A stretch of 64,000 nucleotides of DNA, taken from the NCBI GenBank assembly GCA_024167805.1, contig CP099988.1:496001-560000 (forward strand), written 5' to 3'. Both the position numbers and the translations under genes were made by a program. Origin of the DNA: Methanobacterium sp. ERen5 (GTDB lineage Archaea > Methanobacteriota > Methanobacteria > Methanobacteriales > Methanobacteriaceae). Under the pieces are notes generated by a model, which saw nothing but the letters and a program-made list of their open reading frames with translations, had not been told where the DNA came from and did no database searches. Below are positions 29,174-39,421 of the stretch, piece by piece. Positions within the stretch are counted from its first letter, which is position 1; the number at the start of each line of letters is the position of its first letter.

Positions 29174-30190
29174 TTATTTTACTGTTATAAGAGCAGGTTT
29201 CCCTAACTTCCCATCCACCTGCACATCTCTATTTATGAACTGACTCGAAACATCTATATTTGTTAATGTGTGTTGTGTGAGTTTAGAGGTTGTTATGGAA
29301 GAATTTCCTGCGATGAAAAGATATGGAATTATCTGATCCCCCATATGACTGTCTAAAGCCGAATTTCCACATATTTGATCCAGCAAATCTTTAGCAGCAT
29401 CATGTCCAACTTCTTCTGCTTTTTTACCCAGTTCACCTATAGAACTACCACCCAATGGAATGGTTCCATCTGTCCAGAGTAATATTCCAGATCCTGATCC
29501 AAATGAACTGTCACCATGTTCAATGTCAATGTTTACATCATAGCCGGCATTTTTAATCATAACTTCTGCAGATCTGGCCTGTCTCATTGCAACATGTTCG
29601 GGTAAATTAACGGCATGCGAAATACCTTTTACAACATTAAAATTTGATTCAATAAGATTTATGGGTTTTAAGGAATTTATTGGATTAATTTTAACCTCTA
29701 AAATTCCTCCGCCCTTAGGGTAGTGGCCTCTTCTCAGGACGTGGGTGTCTGCTTTGTAACCCATGGTGTTCAAGATGGGAAGAGTTATATTTTGCAGGTA
29801 ATCTATGCTTGGAGACCATCTTAAATCTGTTCCACCCTTTATGGTAATTTTAACAGGTCCTCCTGTAAATGCTGCAGGTATCATGAAGGCTTGTAGTATT
29901 AAGCTGATGCTTCCTGCTGTTTTAATGTCGATATCGTAGTTACCGGGTTTAAGTTTTCCAGGTTGAAATGATAGTTCTGTTGATCCAATTTTAAGTCCTG
30001 AAAGCTTAGCATCTGAAAGTTCTGCAACTGCCTTCACAGAATTTAAATGTTGAGGCATGAGTCCAGGTTTGGGTCTTTTTGAGCGTATGTTATATATTTT
30101 AACGGGTTTAGATGTTAATGCAGATAGGCCTGTCGCCATCCTTAAAACAGCTCCACCACCTTCTCCATATGATCCATCAATTTCTATCAT
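29174..30190 (-). CDS. rtcA: RNA 3'-terminal phosphate cyclase
   Basis: 338 residues from ATG 30190 (MIEIDGSYGEGGGAVLR), the typical RtcA start. An ATG three codons upstream is also open. Converts RNA 3'-phosphate to 2',3'-cyclic phosphate with ATP. Further signatures: RPKPGLMPQHLNSV (about 39-52), HGDSSFGSGSGILLW, and QHTLTNIDVSSQF near the end, whose His corresponds to the adenylated histidine of E. coli RtcA. Followed in the minus direction by no gene; upstream neighbour is the SelA-like enzyme, 87 bases away. Confidence 0.92.
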   Translation of the reverse strand: MIEIDGSYGEGGGAVLRMATGLSALTSKPVKIYNIRSKRPKPGLMPQHLNSVKAVAELSDAKLSGLKIGSTELSFQPGKLKPGNYDIDIKTAGSISLILQAFMIPAAFTGGPVKITIKGGTDLRWSPSIDYLQNITLPILNTMGYKADTHVLRRGHYPKGGGILEVKINPINSLKPINLIESNFNVVKGISHAVNLPEHVAMRQARSAEVMIKNAGYDVNIDIEHGDSSFGSGSGILLWTDGTIPLGGSSIGELGKKAEEVGHDAAKDLLDQICGNSALDSHMGDQIIPYLFIAGNSSITTSKLTQHTLTNIDVSSQFINRDVQVDGKLGKPALITVK

Positions 30191-30277
30191 AATTTTCATT
30201 CCATAAAAAAAAATTTATAAAAAAATAGTTTTTGAAATCAATCCATGATCTAACTTCAACGCGTATTTGATTCTGAT

Positions 30278-31438
30278 TTAACTGTAGAGGATCTTTTTAG
30301 ATTCTTCTTCGTTATTTGCTACGAATTGGAGTTTAGTAAATGTTTTCTGGAATGCTTCAGCAATTTCCTTTGAACCAATACGTTCTGCATCATTTGCTGC
30401 TAGATCTATTCTTATCGCTGCAGATGCACCGGGCATTCCAACTGCGGGAATGGTGATTATTCCATGATCCCTCAGGAGTATCATGGCAAATAGATATGCT
30501 AGATCATCGCTTTCTAGATCTGTTTCTGTCTGTGTTTGTTTAAGTTCAAATTCAATGGCTTCTGGAGTGAGCATTATTCCTGTGGGTGTTTCTTTGACCA
30601 TTGAAAACTGATTTGTTAGGGCTTCCTTCAGTTCATGTTTGGCTGAAAATGCCATTAATATTTTTTCCGGACTCAAGTTTTCCAGGGCTCTTACCATTGC
30701 AGCCACCAATGGTGCTTGTGCTTCTAATCCAAATTGATGTGCTTTGGATTTAACCAGCTGCATAATTTCTCCATTTCCAGACATGAGCCCTCCTCTTGGA
30801 CCATCCATGAGTTTATCTGTACTGGTTATGGCTATATCTGCACCCATATCTATTGCTCTTGGTTGTCTGTATACAATGGTTCTGAGTCTTGCTCCGGATG
30901 CATCATCAACTGCTACAGGAATGTTTTTTGCCTTACAAATATCAATCACCCTTTGGAAGTCTTCTTGGGTGATGATCTCATGATCCATGGTTGATCCTGT
31001 TATGAAAACCAGTGATGTGTTGTCTTCTACCTTGAATTTTTCAATATTGTCAAACTCAATGTAACTTGCCCCAACAAGTTCAGCACTTCGAGGGATGGAT
31101 GGATGTGCCGGTGACTTTGGAAGGTAATGTGCCACTTCGTCGCCAGGTTTTACAATTGCAAGTACCGAGGCAAGAATTCCTGAACTAGTTCTGTTTAAGG
31201 CCAGAACCTTATCCCCACCCAGATGAATTTTTCCAACTGTTTGTATGGCATCATCAAACACTGCAGGCCCTGCATAGGTTTCTAAAAGGGCTTTATCTTC
31301 GGATAGGATTGGAAATCCACCTGCAAGCCCTGTGAGATCATAGAATCCTTTCCTTCCCTCGGTTTGAAGTATGGATTTAATGACCCTGAGGGCTGCTTCT
31401 CGTCGGTTTACTTCGTCGATTATTGAATTTGTAAGCAT
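30278..31438 (-). CDS. SelA-like PLP enzyme, MJ0158 family
   Basis: 386 residues. Fold-type I PLP enzyme: LALNRTSSGILASVLAIVKPGDEV (about 77-100), VDDASGARLRTIVY for cofactor contacts, and TSTDKLMDGPRGGLMSG (about 210-226) with the Schiff-base Lys. This matches the archaeal MJ0158-type SelA homologues, which do not make selenocysteinyl-tRNA in the cases tested. The true reaction is unknown. Ten bases separate it from the upstream NYN-domain gene, so the two are probably one operon. Confidence 0.86.
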   Translation of the reverse strand: MLTNSIIDEVNRREAALRVIKSILQTEGRKGFYDLTGLAGGFPILSEDKALLETYAGPAVFDDAIQTVGKIHLGGDKVLALNRTSSGILASVLAIVKPGDEVAHYLPKSPAHPSIPRSAELVGASYIEFDNIEKFKVEDNTSLVFITGSTMDHEIITQEDFQRVIDICKAKNIPVAVDDASGARLRTIVYRQPRAIDMGADIAITSTDKLMDGPRGGLMSGNGEIMQLVKSKAHQFGLEAQAPLVAAMVRALENLSPEKILMAFSAKHELKEALTNQFSMVKETPTGIMLTPEAIEFELKQTQTETDLESDDLAYLFAMILLRDHGIITIPAVGMPGASAAIRIDLAANDAERIGSKEIAEAFQKTFTKLQFVANNEEESKKILYS

Positions 31439-31447
31439 TTTTATCGG

Positions 31448-31939
31448 TTAGTCGTGATTGTTATCTGATTTTAATACAATTGCACTGTCTGCTGAATTTT
31501 GAAGTGCTGCACTGAAACCTGGCTCTGCACCAATAACAAGGGTTTCCTTTCCATTTTCTTTGGCCTTATTTATTATGGGTAAAAAATCAGCATCCCTGGT
31601 CATGAGTGCTATAATATCAATATTAGGATTATAAATAAGTTCCATGGCTTCAACTGCCATATAAACATCAGTGTCCCCTGCAACTACAATTGGTGTATAC
31701 CCTTGGTTTACAATGGCCTCAATTAATTTATCAGATGCGTACTGGTTTAACAATACTTTTCCAACCCTCATATTCCCATATTCTGCTATGATATCCCTTA
31801 CAATATCAAGATTAAGGCTGAATTCCTTTCTTAACATATTAGGACCATCAACTAACAGACCAACATTTTTTCCTCCAGCCTCGCTTCTTTTAAGCGGAAT
31901 ATAGTCCTTAAGGGAACTTAATCTTTCAAAGCTTCGCAT
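31448..31939 (-). CDS. NYN/PIN-like domain protein (TIGR00288 family)
   Basis: 163 residues. Acidic active-site-like residues occur in [14 protein letters not shown] (about 28-41), [17 protein letters not shown] and [20 protein letters not shown], the pattern of NYN (LabA-type) putative nucleases. Likely RNA-cleaving or RNA-binding, but no substrate is known. First gene of a pair with the SelA-like enzyme. Confidence 0.82.
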   Translation of the reverse strand: MRSFERLSSLKDYIPLKRSEAGGKNVGLLVDGPNMLRKEFSLNLDIVRDIIAEYGNMRVGKVLLNQYASDKLIEAIVNQGYTPIVVAGDTDVYMAVEAMELIYNPNIDIIALMTRDADFLPIINKAKENGKETLVIGAEPGFSAALQNSADSAIVLKSDNNHD

Positions 31940-32262
31940 TTAAATTTCCTCCAGTTAAATAATCCAGAAATACATAGATATAATTGAAATAATATTCTAT
32001 TTATTGTCTAATTCTTTTTTATAGTTGAATAAGAACTCATTCATAAAATTAGGACAAAAAACTCTGCCCATTATTTTTGATATGATTTTTTATTCAAAAT
32101 CTAATATATTGTTCCATTGATATATAATTTTTACAATGGTGTACCAAACAAAATATTCAGTACCAAGACCATTGACACACAAAAATTAACCCAATCCATG
32201 GCCTAATGGAATGTTTGGTTTAAAAAAAGATAGGCAAAATAAAAATATTAAATAAAAGGTTA
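31940..32262. other. AT-rich intergenic region
   Basis: 323 bases upstream of the NYN gene and downstream of the small hypothetical gene at 32263. No open frame with a ribosome binding site, no strong inverted repeat. It should contain the promoter of the NYN-SelA-like operon. Confidence 0.5.
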
Positions 32263-32603
32263 TTATTCTATTTCAAGTGAAAATGAATCTTTAAATAACT
32301 CTTTTACAACATCTAAATCTTTAGGTTTGAGTTTGGATACTGTGATGTTGTTTTCTATCTTGATGTAGTACTCAGCATCCACAATTTCTCCTTCATCGTT
32401 CATGTAAAGGAAAAGTCCATCTGCAAATTTTAGTGGATCCCTTGAGGGTAGGAAAACTTCAAATCTTATTAGAACCTCTGATCCATATATGCTCTCATGG
32501 AGTTCGGTCTTTTTTCTTCAGATTTCAATGCTTCCTTAAATACTTTCATCTTTGCCTTAAATTCCTTATCAATTGTTATTGTATCATTCTTTTTGGTTGC
32601 CAT
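32263..32603 (-). CDS. Conserved-looking small protein of unknown function (one apparent base loss)
   Basis: From ATG 32603 the frame reads MATKKNDTITIDKEFKAKMK and on to SEEK, then stops early. The remainder (LHESIYGSEVLIRFEVFLPS to KDSFSLEIE) is open in the next frame. Adding one A to the six at 32510-32515 joins them as 113 residues. The N-terminus is basic and helical, the C-terminus acidic alpha/beta. No family recognised. Lies downstream of the histidine kinase after 266 bases of AT-rich DNA. Confidence 0.6.
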
Positions 32604-32869
32604 AGTATACACCAAATATTTTTATTTAAATATTTTTTATATTTTAATCGTGAATTTAGAATTCGATTATTATTGATAGAACAGCGGCCTATAAAAAACC
32701 ATTGCTCATTTGGGAAAATGTAGAGAAAATTTATTTTTATCCACACTACCTACTCTGGTACTAACATTTTGCATCACTACATATTTAAGTTTAGAATTTT
32801 GAAAACCCAACTTATTGGCATATATCCCAGTTAATTTCTGTTTAAAACCCTGCATATAAAATGTGATTC

Positions 32870-35782
32870 CTAAATTCTTTCCTTGTATATGAGTTCAGTA
32901 AACACGATCCTAAATTCTGTTCCATTAACAGGATTTAATTCGATTTCTCCATCAATCTGATCTGTTAGACTGTTTACTAGCTGAAGTCCGAGTGAATCAG
33001 TGTTTTTAAAGTCTATTGTTATGGGAAAACCTATTCCATCATCTTTTATAATGAGCTCGTAGTATTCTCCATAATTTTTAAGTGAAACATACAATGTTCC
33101 TCTCATTGAATCTGGAAATGCATATTTTAAGCAGTTTGATACCAGTTCTGTTATGATGAGGCCCAATGGTACGGATGTTTCTATGTTGAGTTTTACATCG
33201 TCAATCTCTAAAACCGGTTCGATCCTGCCCTTCTCTATGGAGTAGGAATAGAACAGATCCCACACCAAGTTTTCGATGTATTCCGCGAAGTCAACTTTGT
33301 CGAATTTCTTTGATCTGTAGAGTTTCTCATGGATCATTGACATGGACTTAACACGATTCTGACTCTCCTTTAACACGTTTATGGATTCTTTATCATCCAA
33401 ATATCTTGTTTGGATGTTCATGAGACTTGAAATTATTTGCATGTTGTTCTTTACCCTGTGGTGTATTTCCTTTAAAAGAACCTCTTTTTCTCTTATTGAG
33501 CCTTTAAGTTCAGTTTCAAACTGTTTTATCTCTGTTATGTCACTTGCAATTACCAGAATGTAGATTACATCATCATCCATTTCAATTACTGTGACATTGA
33601 CATTCACACATCTTATATTTCCATGTTTATCAATCAGTTTAGTTTCAAAGATCTGGTTTTCCTTATTTTCAATTATTTTATAAAATACTTCCTGTAGGTT
33701 GGCAATATCCTCTTTAAAATATATTTTAGTATCATGTAATGATTTTCCAATGAAATCTTTCTTCGGAACACCGGTTACCATGCTAATTGCATTATTTACA
33801 TCCACGATGATTCCGTCTTTGTTAAATAAGATCGTGTAATCTGGATCATATTCGAACAGTGTTCTGTACTTTTTTCACTCATGAGGAGTGCTTCTTCTGA
33901 AAGTTTTTGATTGGTTACATCCCTCACATCTGCAAAAACTATTCCTTCAGATGGTAAAATGCTCACATTCCATGAGAGCCATTTGTAGTTTCCATGTTTG
34001 GTTTTGAATCTGTTTTCAAATTTGATGTTTGAATCAGTTCCCCTAGCATACTCGTTGAAATCTGGTTTTTTTGATCTGTCCTGAGGATGCATGAATTCCT
34101 GGATTGGTTTGGATTTGAGTTCTGTCTCAGACCACCCCAGTAATTCTTCCCAGTTATGGTTTAGTTGTTTGAAACATCCATTAAAATCTGTTACGCACAA
34201 CAGGTTTGAAGATAGGTTGAAAAACCTGTCTCTTTCTCGCTGTGCCTTTTTTACAGTGGTTATATCGTTTGCAACTATTTGAACTCCAGTTATTTCTCCT
34301 TCGGAATTTTCAATTCTTGTGAAGGTGAATATGTACCATTTTTCAGGTTTTGGAAGTTTAATATGATCTTCGTAGACCATTGAATCTTTCGAATTTGCAG
34401 CAATGGTTATTCTTTCCAACAATGTTTCTGCAAATTCATGATTTGTTAGATCTGTGATTGATCTTCCAACGAAGTCTTCAGGCTTTCCATGTAATTTTTG
34501 GGCTCCAATCTTGTTAATCAATAAAATGGTTCCATTCGTATCTAGGTAGCCTATTCCCATTCCAGCACTATCGATGAGTAGTCTGTTCCTTTCTTCACTT
34601 TCTATCAGGTTTCTTTCAATTTTTTTCTCGCGGTTATATCCCTTGTAACACCCAGTATCTCATTTACTTCTCCTTTTTGATCTAGGAGTAGTGTTGTCAC
34701 AACTTCTGTTTGAACTATGGAACCATCTTTACAGTACTGATCTAACTCACTCCGTGTTACCCTCAATTCTTCGTTTCCAGCTAAAAACTCATTTATTCTT
34801 GGAAGAAGGTTTTCTTCTATGTAGATATAATCTTCATGTGTCATTGCATCTTCACATGTCTGGTTTTGAACTTCTTTAGGAGTGTAGCCTCGAAGCTGAT
34901 AAACTGATGGACTCACATAACTGAATTTTTGTGTTTTCAGATCCATTATCCATATCACATCAACAGCATTTTGAGATATGATGTTGTATAATGATTCTGT
35001 TTCCTCTAAAACAGCTTCTGTTTTCTTTTTTCTGAGATATCATTGATAAATCCTTCTAGATAAAGAACTTTATTATTATGGTTTTTAATTGCCCTAAATG
35101 TTAATTCAACATCAATTATGTTCCCATCCCTGTGGTAGTATTGGTTTTTGTATGTGTGCCATTCTTCATCATTTACTACTTCTTCAATGAGTTCTTTTCG
35201 AATTTCTGGTTCGATATAGAGCCGATCTTGAACTGTTGACTTGTTAACATCAGTAATAATTTCTTCAGTAGAACTGTAGCCAAATATCTTAGCATATTCC
35301 GTGTTTACTCTCAGGAGTTTTCCATCTACAGTAGAATGGAAAATTCCTAGTGGGGTCTTATCAAAGATATTCTTGAAGTTAGCCAAGTCATTTATCAAAC
35401 CAGTCTCTCTAGCATATTTAAAAACAACATATTCAATACAATGATCCAATTCAATGGTGGTAATGGGTTTTATTAGGCAAGTATATTGACCTGTTAGATT
35501 GTCCATTTCACTTTTAATTTGTTCTAAATTTTCTGTTAAGTAGATAATTGGAATGTTTAATGATCGATCAATCATTTTTGCAGTTTCTACACCATCAAGT
35601 GGGACCTTTAGATCTACATCCATGAGAATTAGATCCGGATTGGTTCTATATACTGCATTAATGGCATCTTCACCTGTGGCAACAATTTCAGATATTTTGT
35701 AACCCAATGATTCTAAGGATAGTTTTATATCTTTAGCTTCAGCAGCATCAGGTTCCACCATTAAAATAGTGAGTTCTAACAT
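32870..35782 (-). CDS. Hybrid histidine kinase: REC, several PAS domains, HisKA_2, HATPase (three apparent base losses)
   Basis: Four fragments on one strand join into 971 residues if one base is restored at each of three sites: T6 at 35026-35031 (or T4 35021-35024), T7 at 34620-34626 and T6 at 33870-33875. Order: N-terminal receiver (about 1-125, Asp in LILMDVDLKVP, Lys in LIKPIT); five PAS domains at about 135-255, 265-385, 400-520, 525-645 and 650-755; HisKA_2 with LLKEIHHRVKNNMQII near 770; HATPase with NCLKYAFPD and DDGIGFP. Predicted cytosolic sensor kinase, as no membrane segment is seen. Signal and partner unknown. Confidence 0.85.
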
Positions 35783-35953
35783 ATGATCTTGATTTTGTAC
35801 GGTGACTTAATTATATTTATTTATCAATAATCAGTAAAACTCGTGCAATGGTAGTTTCACCATTTGTCCGGAATAGAATATCCAAAATTTCATATCCCCT
35901 ATTTATAAATTAGGAATAATCTCATAATCAAATTTAACCACTTAAAATAATTA

Positions 35954-36349
35954 TTAATCCTCCTTGTATTCACATTTTAAAAGTCCAATAAAACTGTTTA
36001 AACCATTTTTACTTGATTCTATTATGTCTATGGCTGATTCTAATTCATCCTGTTTGTAACGCTCATCTACCATCAATCTATGGATTATAAATCCTATTAT
36101 TGAAAGTATGGCCATGAATATGAGGATGTAAAAAGTTAAACCCAATACTGGTATTTCTGTCAGGTTATCCATGTTTATGAAGGTCATGACAAATACAACC
36201 ACGAATGCAAGTGAAAAACAGGTGGCTATGATAAGCAAGAGTTTTTTATCGTCATTTCTGTCCCTGAACGCTGAATAGGCTGTGATTGAAAGGGATGAAC
36301 CTGCCAAACTGAACACTAAAAAATCTGGTATTAAACTGCCGATGTCCAT
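35954..36349 (-). CDS. Small membrane protein of unknown function
   Basis: 131 residues with three hydrophobic helices (about 5-25, 35-58, 67-90) and a charged cytosolic C-terminus (RYKQDELESAIDIIESSKNG). No family recognised. It follows the gene at 36360-36950 by ten bases, so they are probably co-transcribed, and it ends 171 bases before the histidine kinase gene on the same strand. Confidence 0.65.
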   Translation of the reverse strand: MDIGSLIPDFLVFSLAGSSLSITAYSAFRDRNDDKKLLLIIATCFSLAFVVVFVMTFINMDNLTEIPVLGLTFYILIFMAILSIIGFIIHRLMVDERYKQDELESAIDIIESSKNGLNSFIGLLKCEYKED

Positions 36350-36359
36350 GAAATTCCTC

Positions 36360-36950
36360 CTATTTGTAACAAGGTTGTTTAAGGACTTCTTCCTTGTTCA
36401 GCTCGTTTGCATATTTATAAATTTCGTTGTAAGCATCTTCGTATACCTGAATGAGATCAGGATGAGCTGCTTTCACACCCACAGCACCCCTTTTTTCGTT
36501 ATGGTGGTGTGGTTTTTCGATGTAGAGGTGGGTTTGGTTGAATATCATGAAGTGTTTATTGGGTCTGATTGGTAGGACATAGTATTTAACGGATTTGAAT
36601 CTGTCGAGTAGGGAGTATATTTCTAGTTTATCTTCACAAAAAGTTTGTGGCCCTCCAATTATGGATATCTCATCAAATTTTGAGGATGCTGCATTTTTAA
36701 CAATTTCCATGGTGTCTTCACTCAACTCACCCACAACCATTTTAAATGTCAATGAACCACTGGGATGGTTTTTCTGATTTTTAATGTACTCTATAAGGTT
36801 GAATCTCCAGATTCGTTTTTCGTATCTTTGACTACTATGAAAGAGTACGATCTCTTTGCCATAAAGTTTATGAACATGAGGATTATGTTTGTAAATAACC
36901 CTAATAAGTAAAATAACAACTAATATTGTTGATATGCTTATTATGGCCAA
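36360..36950 (-). CDS. Membrane-anchored protein of unknown function
   Basis: 196 residues. One N-terminal anchor (MAIISISTILVVILLIRVIY), then a soluble alpha/beta domain with MVVGELSEDTMEIVKNAASS, ISIIGGPQTFCEDK and YVLPIRPNKHFMIFNQTHLY. The last stretch followed by a His-rich EKPHHHNEKRG resembles the C-terminus of PLD-like sensor proteins, but no HKD motif is present. Function unknown. Upstream lie two 35-base direct repeats that could control it. Confidence 0.6.
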   Translation of the reverse strand: MAIISISTILVVILLIRVIYKHNPHVHKLYGKEIVLFHSSQRYEKRIWRFNLIEYIKNQKNHPSGSLTFKMVVGELSEDTMEIVKNAASSKFDEISIIGGPQTFCEDKLEIYSLLDRFKSVKYYVLPIRPNKHFMIFNQTHLYIEKPHHHNEKRGAVGVKAAHPDLIQVYEDAYNEIYKYANELNKEEVLKQPCYK

Positions 36951-36996
36951 TATTAGACTGTAGTTTAATTCTATTTTTACAACTCCTATTCACAAA

Positions 36997-37031
36997 TTGT
37001 GATATTTTTTACACTTGAAGTGTATGTCTAA
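36997..37031. repeat. 35-base direct repeat, copy 1, with internal palindrome
   Basis: Starts TTGTGATATTTTTTACACTT; identical over 35 bases to 37106-37140. The core ACACTT-G-AAGTGT (37011-37023) is a perfect palindrome, the form expected of a dimeric repressor site. Lies 47 bases upstream of the gene ending at 36360 (start 36950). Confidence 0.7.
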
Positions 37032-37105
37032 CTATGTTCTAGATCTATTTAAAAATTTTGAGTTGGAAGTAAACTAAACCAAAAAAAATATCAATAATTC
37101 ATATT

Positions 37106-37140
37106 TTGTGATATTTTTTACACTTGAAGTGTATGTCTAA
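37106..37140. repeat. 35-base direct repeat, copy 2, with internal palindrome
   Basis: Second identical copy, 109 bases from the first; palindrome at 37120-37132. The rest of the gap 36951-37357 (between cbiQ and the membrane-anchored protein gene) is AT-rich with no coding frame recognised, and no cbiO is found there. Confidence 0.7.
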
Positions 37141-37357
37141 ACAAAAAACAAGAGTATTACCATAACATGAATACAACTGCAACAACCACAAGAAGTAACA
37201 ATTTTATCAGTTAGGGCATTAAATTTACATTATTTGTAATCTCAACATGAGGATAATTTAAAAAAGAAATAACTTACCTATATGAGTTGCCTTCAGTTTT
37301 TCCAGGTTAAATGGATATTATTTATTTAAAAAGATTAAGGTAGTCTAATTGATGAAT

Positions 37358-38146
37358 TTACAGTATATGGAAACCTGCAGATAAATAAACCGCAGCACAG
37401 AGAACTACTTCAAACAGTATGAGTAAAGAAAATTTTTTGATCCCTATGGTTTTAACCGATCCAAAGTCGTTCATTGTTTTAATAGAACCATCATAGCAAC
37501 GTGATTCCATTGCTATGAATGTTTGCTCACCCTTTAGCCATGTTTTTATAAACAGGTTACTTACAAGCATTCCCATAGATTTATAAGATTTTTTCATTGT
37601 TGAGTAACCATTTCGGGTTTCTTGTGAATGGTACATGTTAATAGCCTCATCTAGAAACAAAAAGATGTAACGATACATGAGCATTGTGAGTTCAACAACA
37701 ATTTTAGGGATTTTAATAGCTTCTAATATTGCAAACAATTCAGTCATAGGGGTTGTAAGGGCTAAAAATGCTAAGCAAGCAAAGCCACCCATTATTCTAG
37801 CAAAAACCAGTGCTGCTCTGTTAAATCCATCTGCAGACACTCCTAGATTTAAAAATCCTAAATCATACACATATTGACCATATCCAAAGAATATGGCCAT
37901 GAAAACAAAGGTTATAAATGCAAATGTAAATGGGACCAATAAAAATTTTAGATAAAATTTAATTGGAATTTTAGCTTCAAACAATATCAAAAAAGTGAAA
38001 AATAGAAATATGAAGAGCGGTACGATTGGGGATGTTGATATTAAACTAACTATCATGGTAATTATTGCAAACAATACCTTGAAATATGGATTTAAATTTC
38101 TAAGCTCATTTGAATGAGCATATCCATCTAGAGTTAGTTCAAACAT
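37358..38146 (-). CDS. cbiQ: Cobalt/nickel ECF transporter T component CbiQ
   Basis: 262 residues, from ATG 38146 because GGAGG lies six bases before it. Membrane transmembrane coupling (T) subunit of an energy-coupling-factor importer; links the substrate-binding CbiM/N to an ATPase. About five to six membrane helices. The coupling-helix region has ETRNGYSTMKKSYKSMGMLV and the AMESRCYDG motif (Ala-Arg-Gly-type) near the C-terminus. Downstream of cbiN by 24 bases. The expected ATPase gene cbiO does not follow. Confidence 0.9.
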   Translation of the reverse strand: MFELTLDGYAHSNELRNLNPYFKVLFAIITMIVSLISTSPIVPLFIFLFFTFLILFEAKIPIKFYLKFLLVPFTFAFITFVFMAIFFGYGQYVYDLGFLNLGVSADGFNRAALVFARIMGGFACLAFLALTTPMTELFAILEAIKIPKIVVELTMLMYRYIFLFLDEAINMYHSQETRNGYSTMKKSYKSMGMLVSNLFIKTWLKGEQTFIAMESRCYDGSIKTMNDFGSVKTIGIKKFSLLILFEVVLCAAVYLSAGFHIL

Positions 38147-38170
38147 CAAATTCCTCCAATTTATATTTCT

Positions 38171-38494
38171 TCAATCGATTTTTTCGTTACTTTCTAATTT
38201 TCTTTTCCGTTCTTTAGATTGGCCAGTGTAGTATCCAAATACAAATCCTATGATTATTGCACCAATTGCTGCTTGAACAGCAAAGAGTAAACTTTCAATT
38301 TCGCCACTAGGTGGTTCCCAAAGAGAATGGAACCATGGTGTGTAACCTGTGGATTCTATGTATTGTGGACCTTGATCATCAGTTCCTCCGAAGTATCCTT
38401 GTTCTTCACCCTTGCCATTGTAGAATGCCAAAGGAAATATCACTATGACTGCTACCAAAGAAAGCAGTAAGATGGCTCGTTTATTCACCATCAA
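38171..38494 (-). CDS. cbiN: Cobalt/nickel ECF transporter component CbiN
   Basis: 107 residues, two membrane helices (about 5-24 and 67-88) with an extracytoplasmic loop holding GYFGGTDDQGPQYIESTGYT, the usual CbiN layout. Needed with CbiM for metal uptake. Overlaps the cbiM stop by four bases (ATGA). Metal specificity (Co or Ni) cannot be fixed from sequence alone. Confidence 0.9.
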   Translation of the reverse strand: MMVNKRAILLLSLVAVIVIFPLAFYNGKGEEQGYFGGTDDQGPQYIESTGYTPWFHSLWEPPSGEIESLLFAVQAAIGAIIIGFVFGYYTGQSKERKRKLESNEKID

Positions 38495-39186
38495 ACCGCC
38501 TCTGTTCTAGCTTTAACTATTTCTGGATCTTCAGACTTTATGACCCCTAACTTGACTAGTATGTCTGGTCTGAGTTTCATTATGTATTCAAACACAACTA
38601 CAGTTAAAATACCTTCAGCAATTGCTAGTGGCACTTGAGTGTATGCGTAAATTGCTATGAACTTCACAAAAGCAGCCTCAAATGTAGGAATAGGGAATGC
38701 TAAAGAAAGTTGAACTGCTGTTGTTACATATGTTAACCAGTCACCCATGACTGCTGCGATAAATATAGCTAAAGATGATGACCATCCAATTTTCCTAGCA
38801 CCCTTCCATATTAACCAAGCTGCAAATGGACCTACAATACCCATTGAAAAATCATTAGCCCCTAAAGTGGTTATTCCCCCATGTGCAAGGAGCAAAGCCT
38901 GAAATACAAGTACTATTGCTGCTAAAACACTGACCGCTGCCGGTCCAAACAGCACAGCGCCCAATCCTGTACCTGTTGGATGGGAGCAACTTCCAGTCAC
39001 TGATGGCAACTTCAAAGATGATAAGATAAAAATGAATGCACCCGAAACAGCTAACAATGGTTTAGATTCAGGATGTTCATCAGTTACCCTTTTTATCTGA
39101 ATTATACCATAGGCAATTACTGGTAATGCCACTATGTACCAAAAAAGGCACCACTGCCATGGTAAAAAACCCTCCGCAATATGCAT
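38491..39186 (-). CDS. cbiM: Cobalt/nickel ECF transporter substrate-binding component CbiM
   Basis: 231 residues, starting MHIAEGFLPWQWCLFWY. The N-terminal Met-His is the metal ligand of CbiM/NikM proteins. About six to seven membrane helices, with SGAFIFILSSLKLPSVTGSC SHPTG as the conserved metal-site loop. First gene of cbiM-cbiN-cbiQ. A strong TATA box at about 39272-39281 lies upstream. Confidence 0.93.
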   Translation of the reverse strand: MHIAEGFLPWQWCLFWYIVALPVIAYGIIQIKRVTDEHPESKPLLAVSGAFIFILSSLKLPSVTGSCSHPTGTGLGAVLFGPAAVSVLAAIVLVFQALLLAHGGITTLGANDFSMGIVGPFAAWLIWKGARKIGWSSSLAIFIAAVMGDWLTYVTTAVQLSLAFPIPTFEAAFVKFIAIYAYTQVPLAIAEGILTVVVFEYIMKLRPDILVKLGVIKSEDPEIVKARTEAV

Positions 39187-39269
39187 TAATCACATCCTCC
39201 GTAATTATATATTCTTCAATATGATAAGTTAAATTTACTTTAATTAAGATCAATTAAACTTGATTAAAT

Positions 39270-39283
39270 TATTATATAAAGCT
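39270..39283 (-). promoter_or_regulatory. TATA box of the cbiMNQ operon
   Basis: On the minus strand GCTTTATATAATAA, close to the archaeal TTTATATA consensus, 85-95 bases before the cbiM start. The stretch just downstream contains the small inverted repeat ATCAA-TTAAAC-TTGAT (39249-39266 region), possibly an operator. Confidence 0.5.
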
Positions 39284-39421
39284 TATGATTTAAAATTCCC
39301 CAAATAGTTAAAAATAATAATATAAAATCTTTAATTAATTATCCAAGCAATTAAAATAGGATTAATGATTAAAATAGTAATAAAAAAATTGTAAGTTACC
39401 ACATTATAGGGATTTTACAAT

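Noticed and set aside
32510..32515. Programmed minus-one frameshift at AAAAAAG
   Set aside because: The heptamer is not in the canonical codon phase, no downstream stimulatory stem was seen, and the same kind of loss occurs in many genes including secY.
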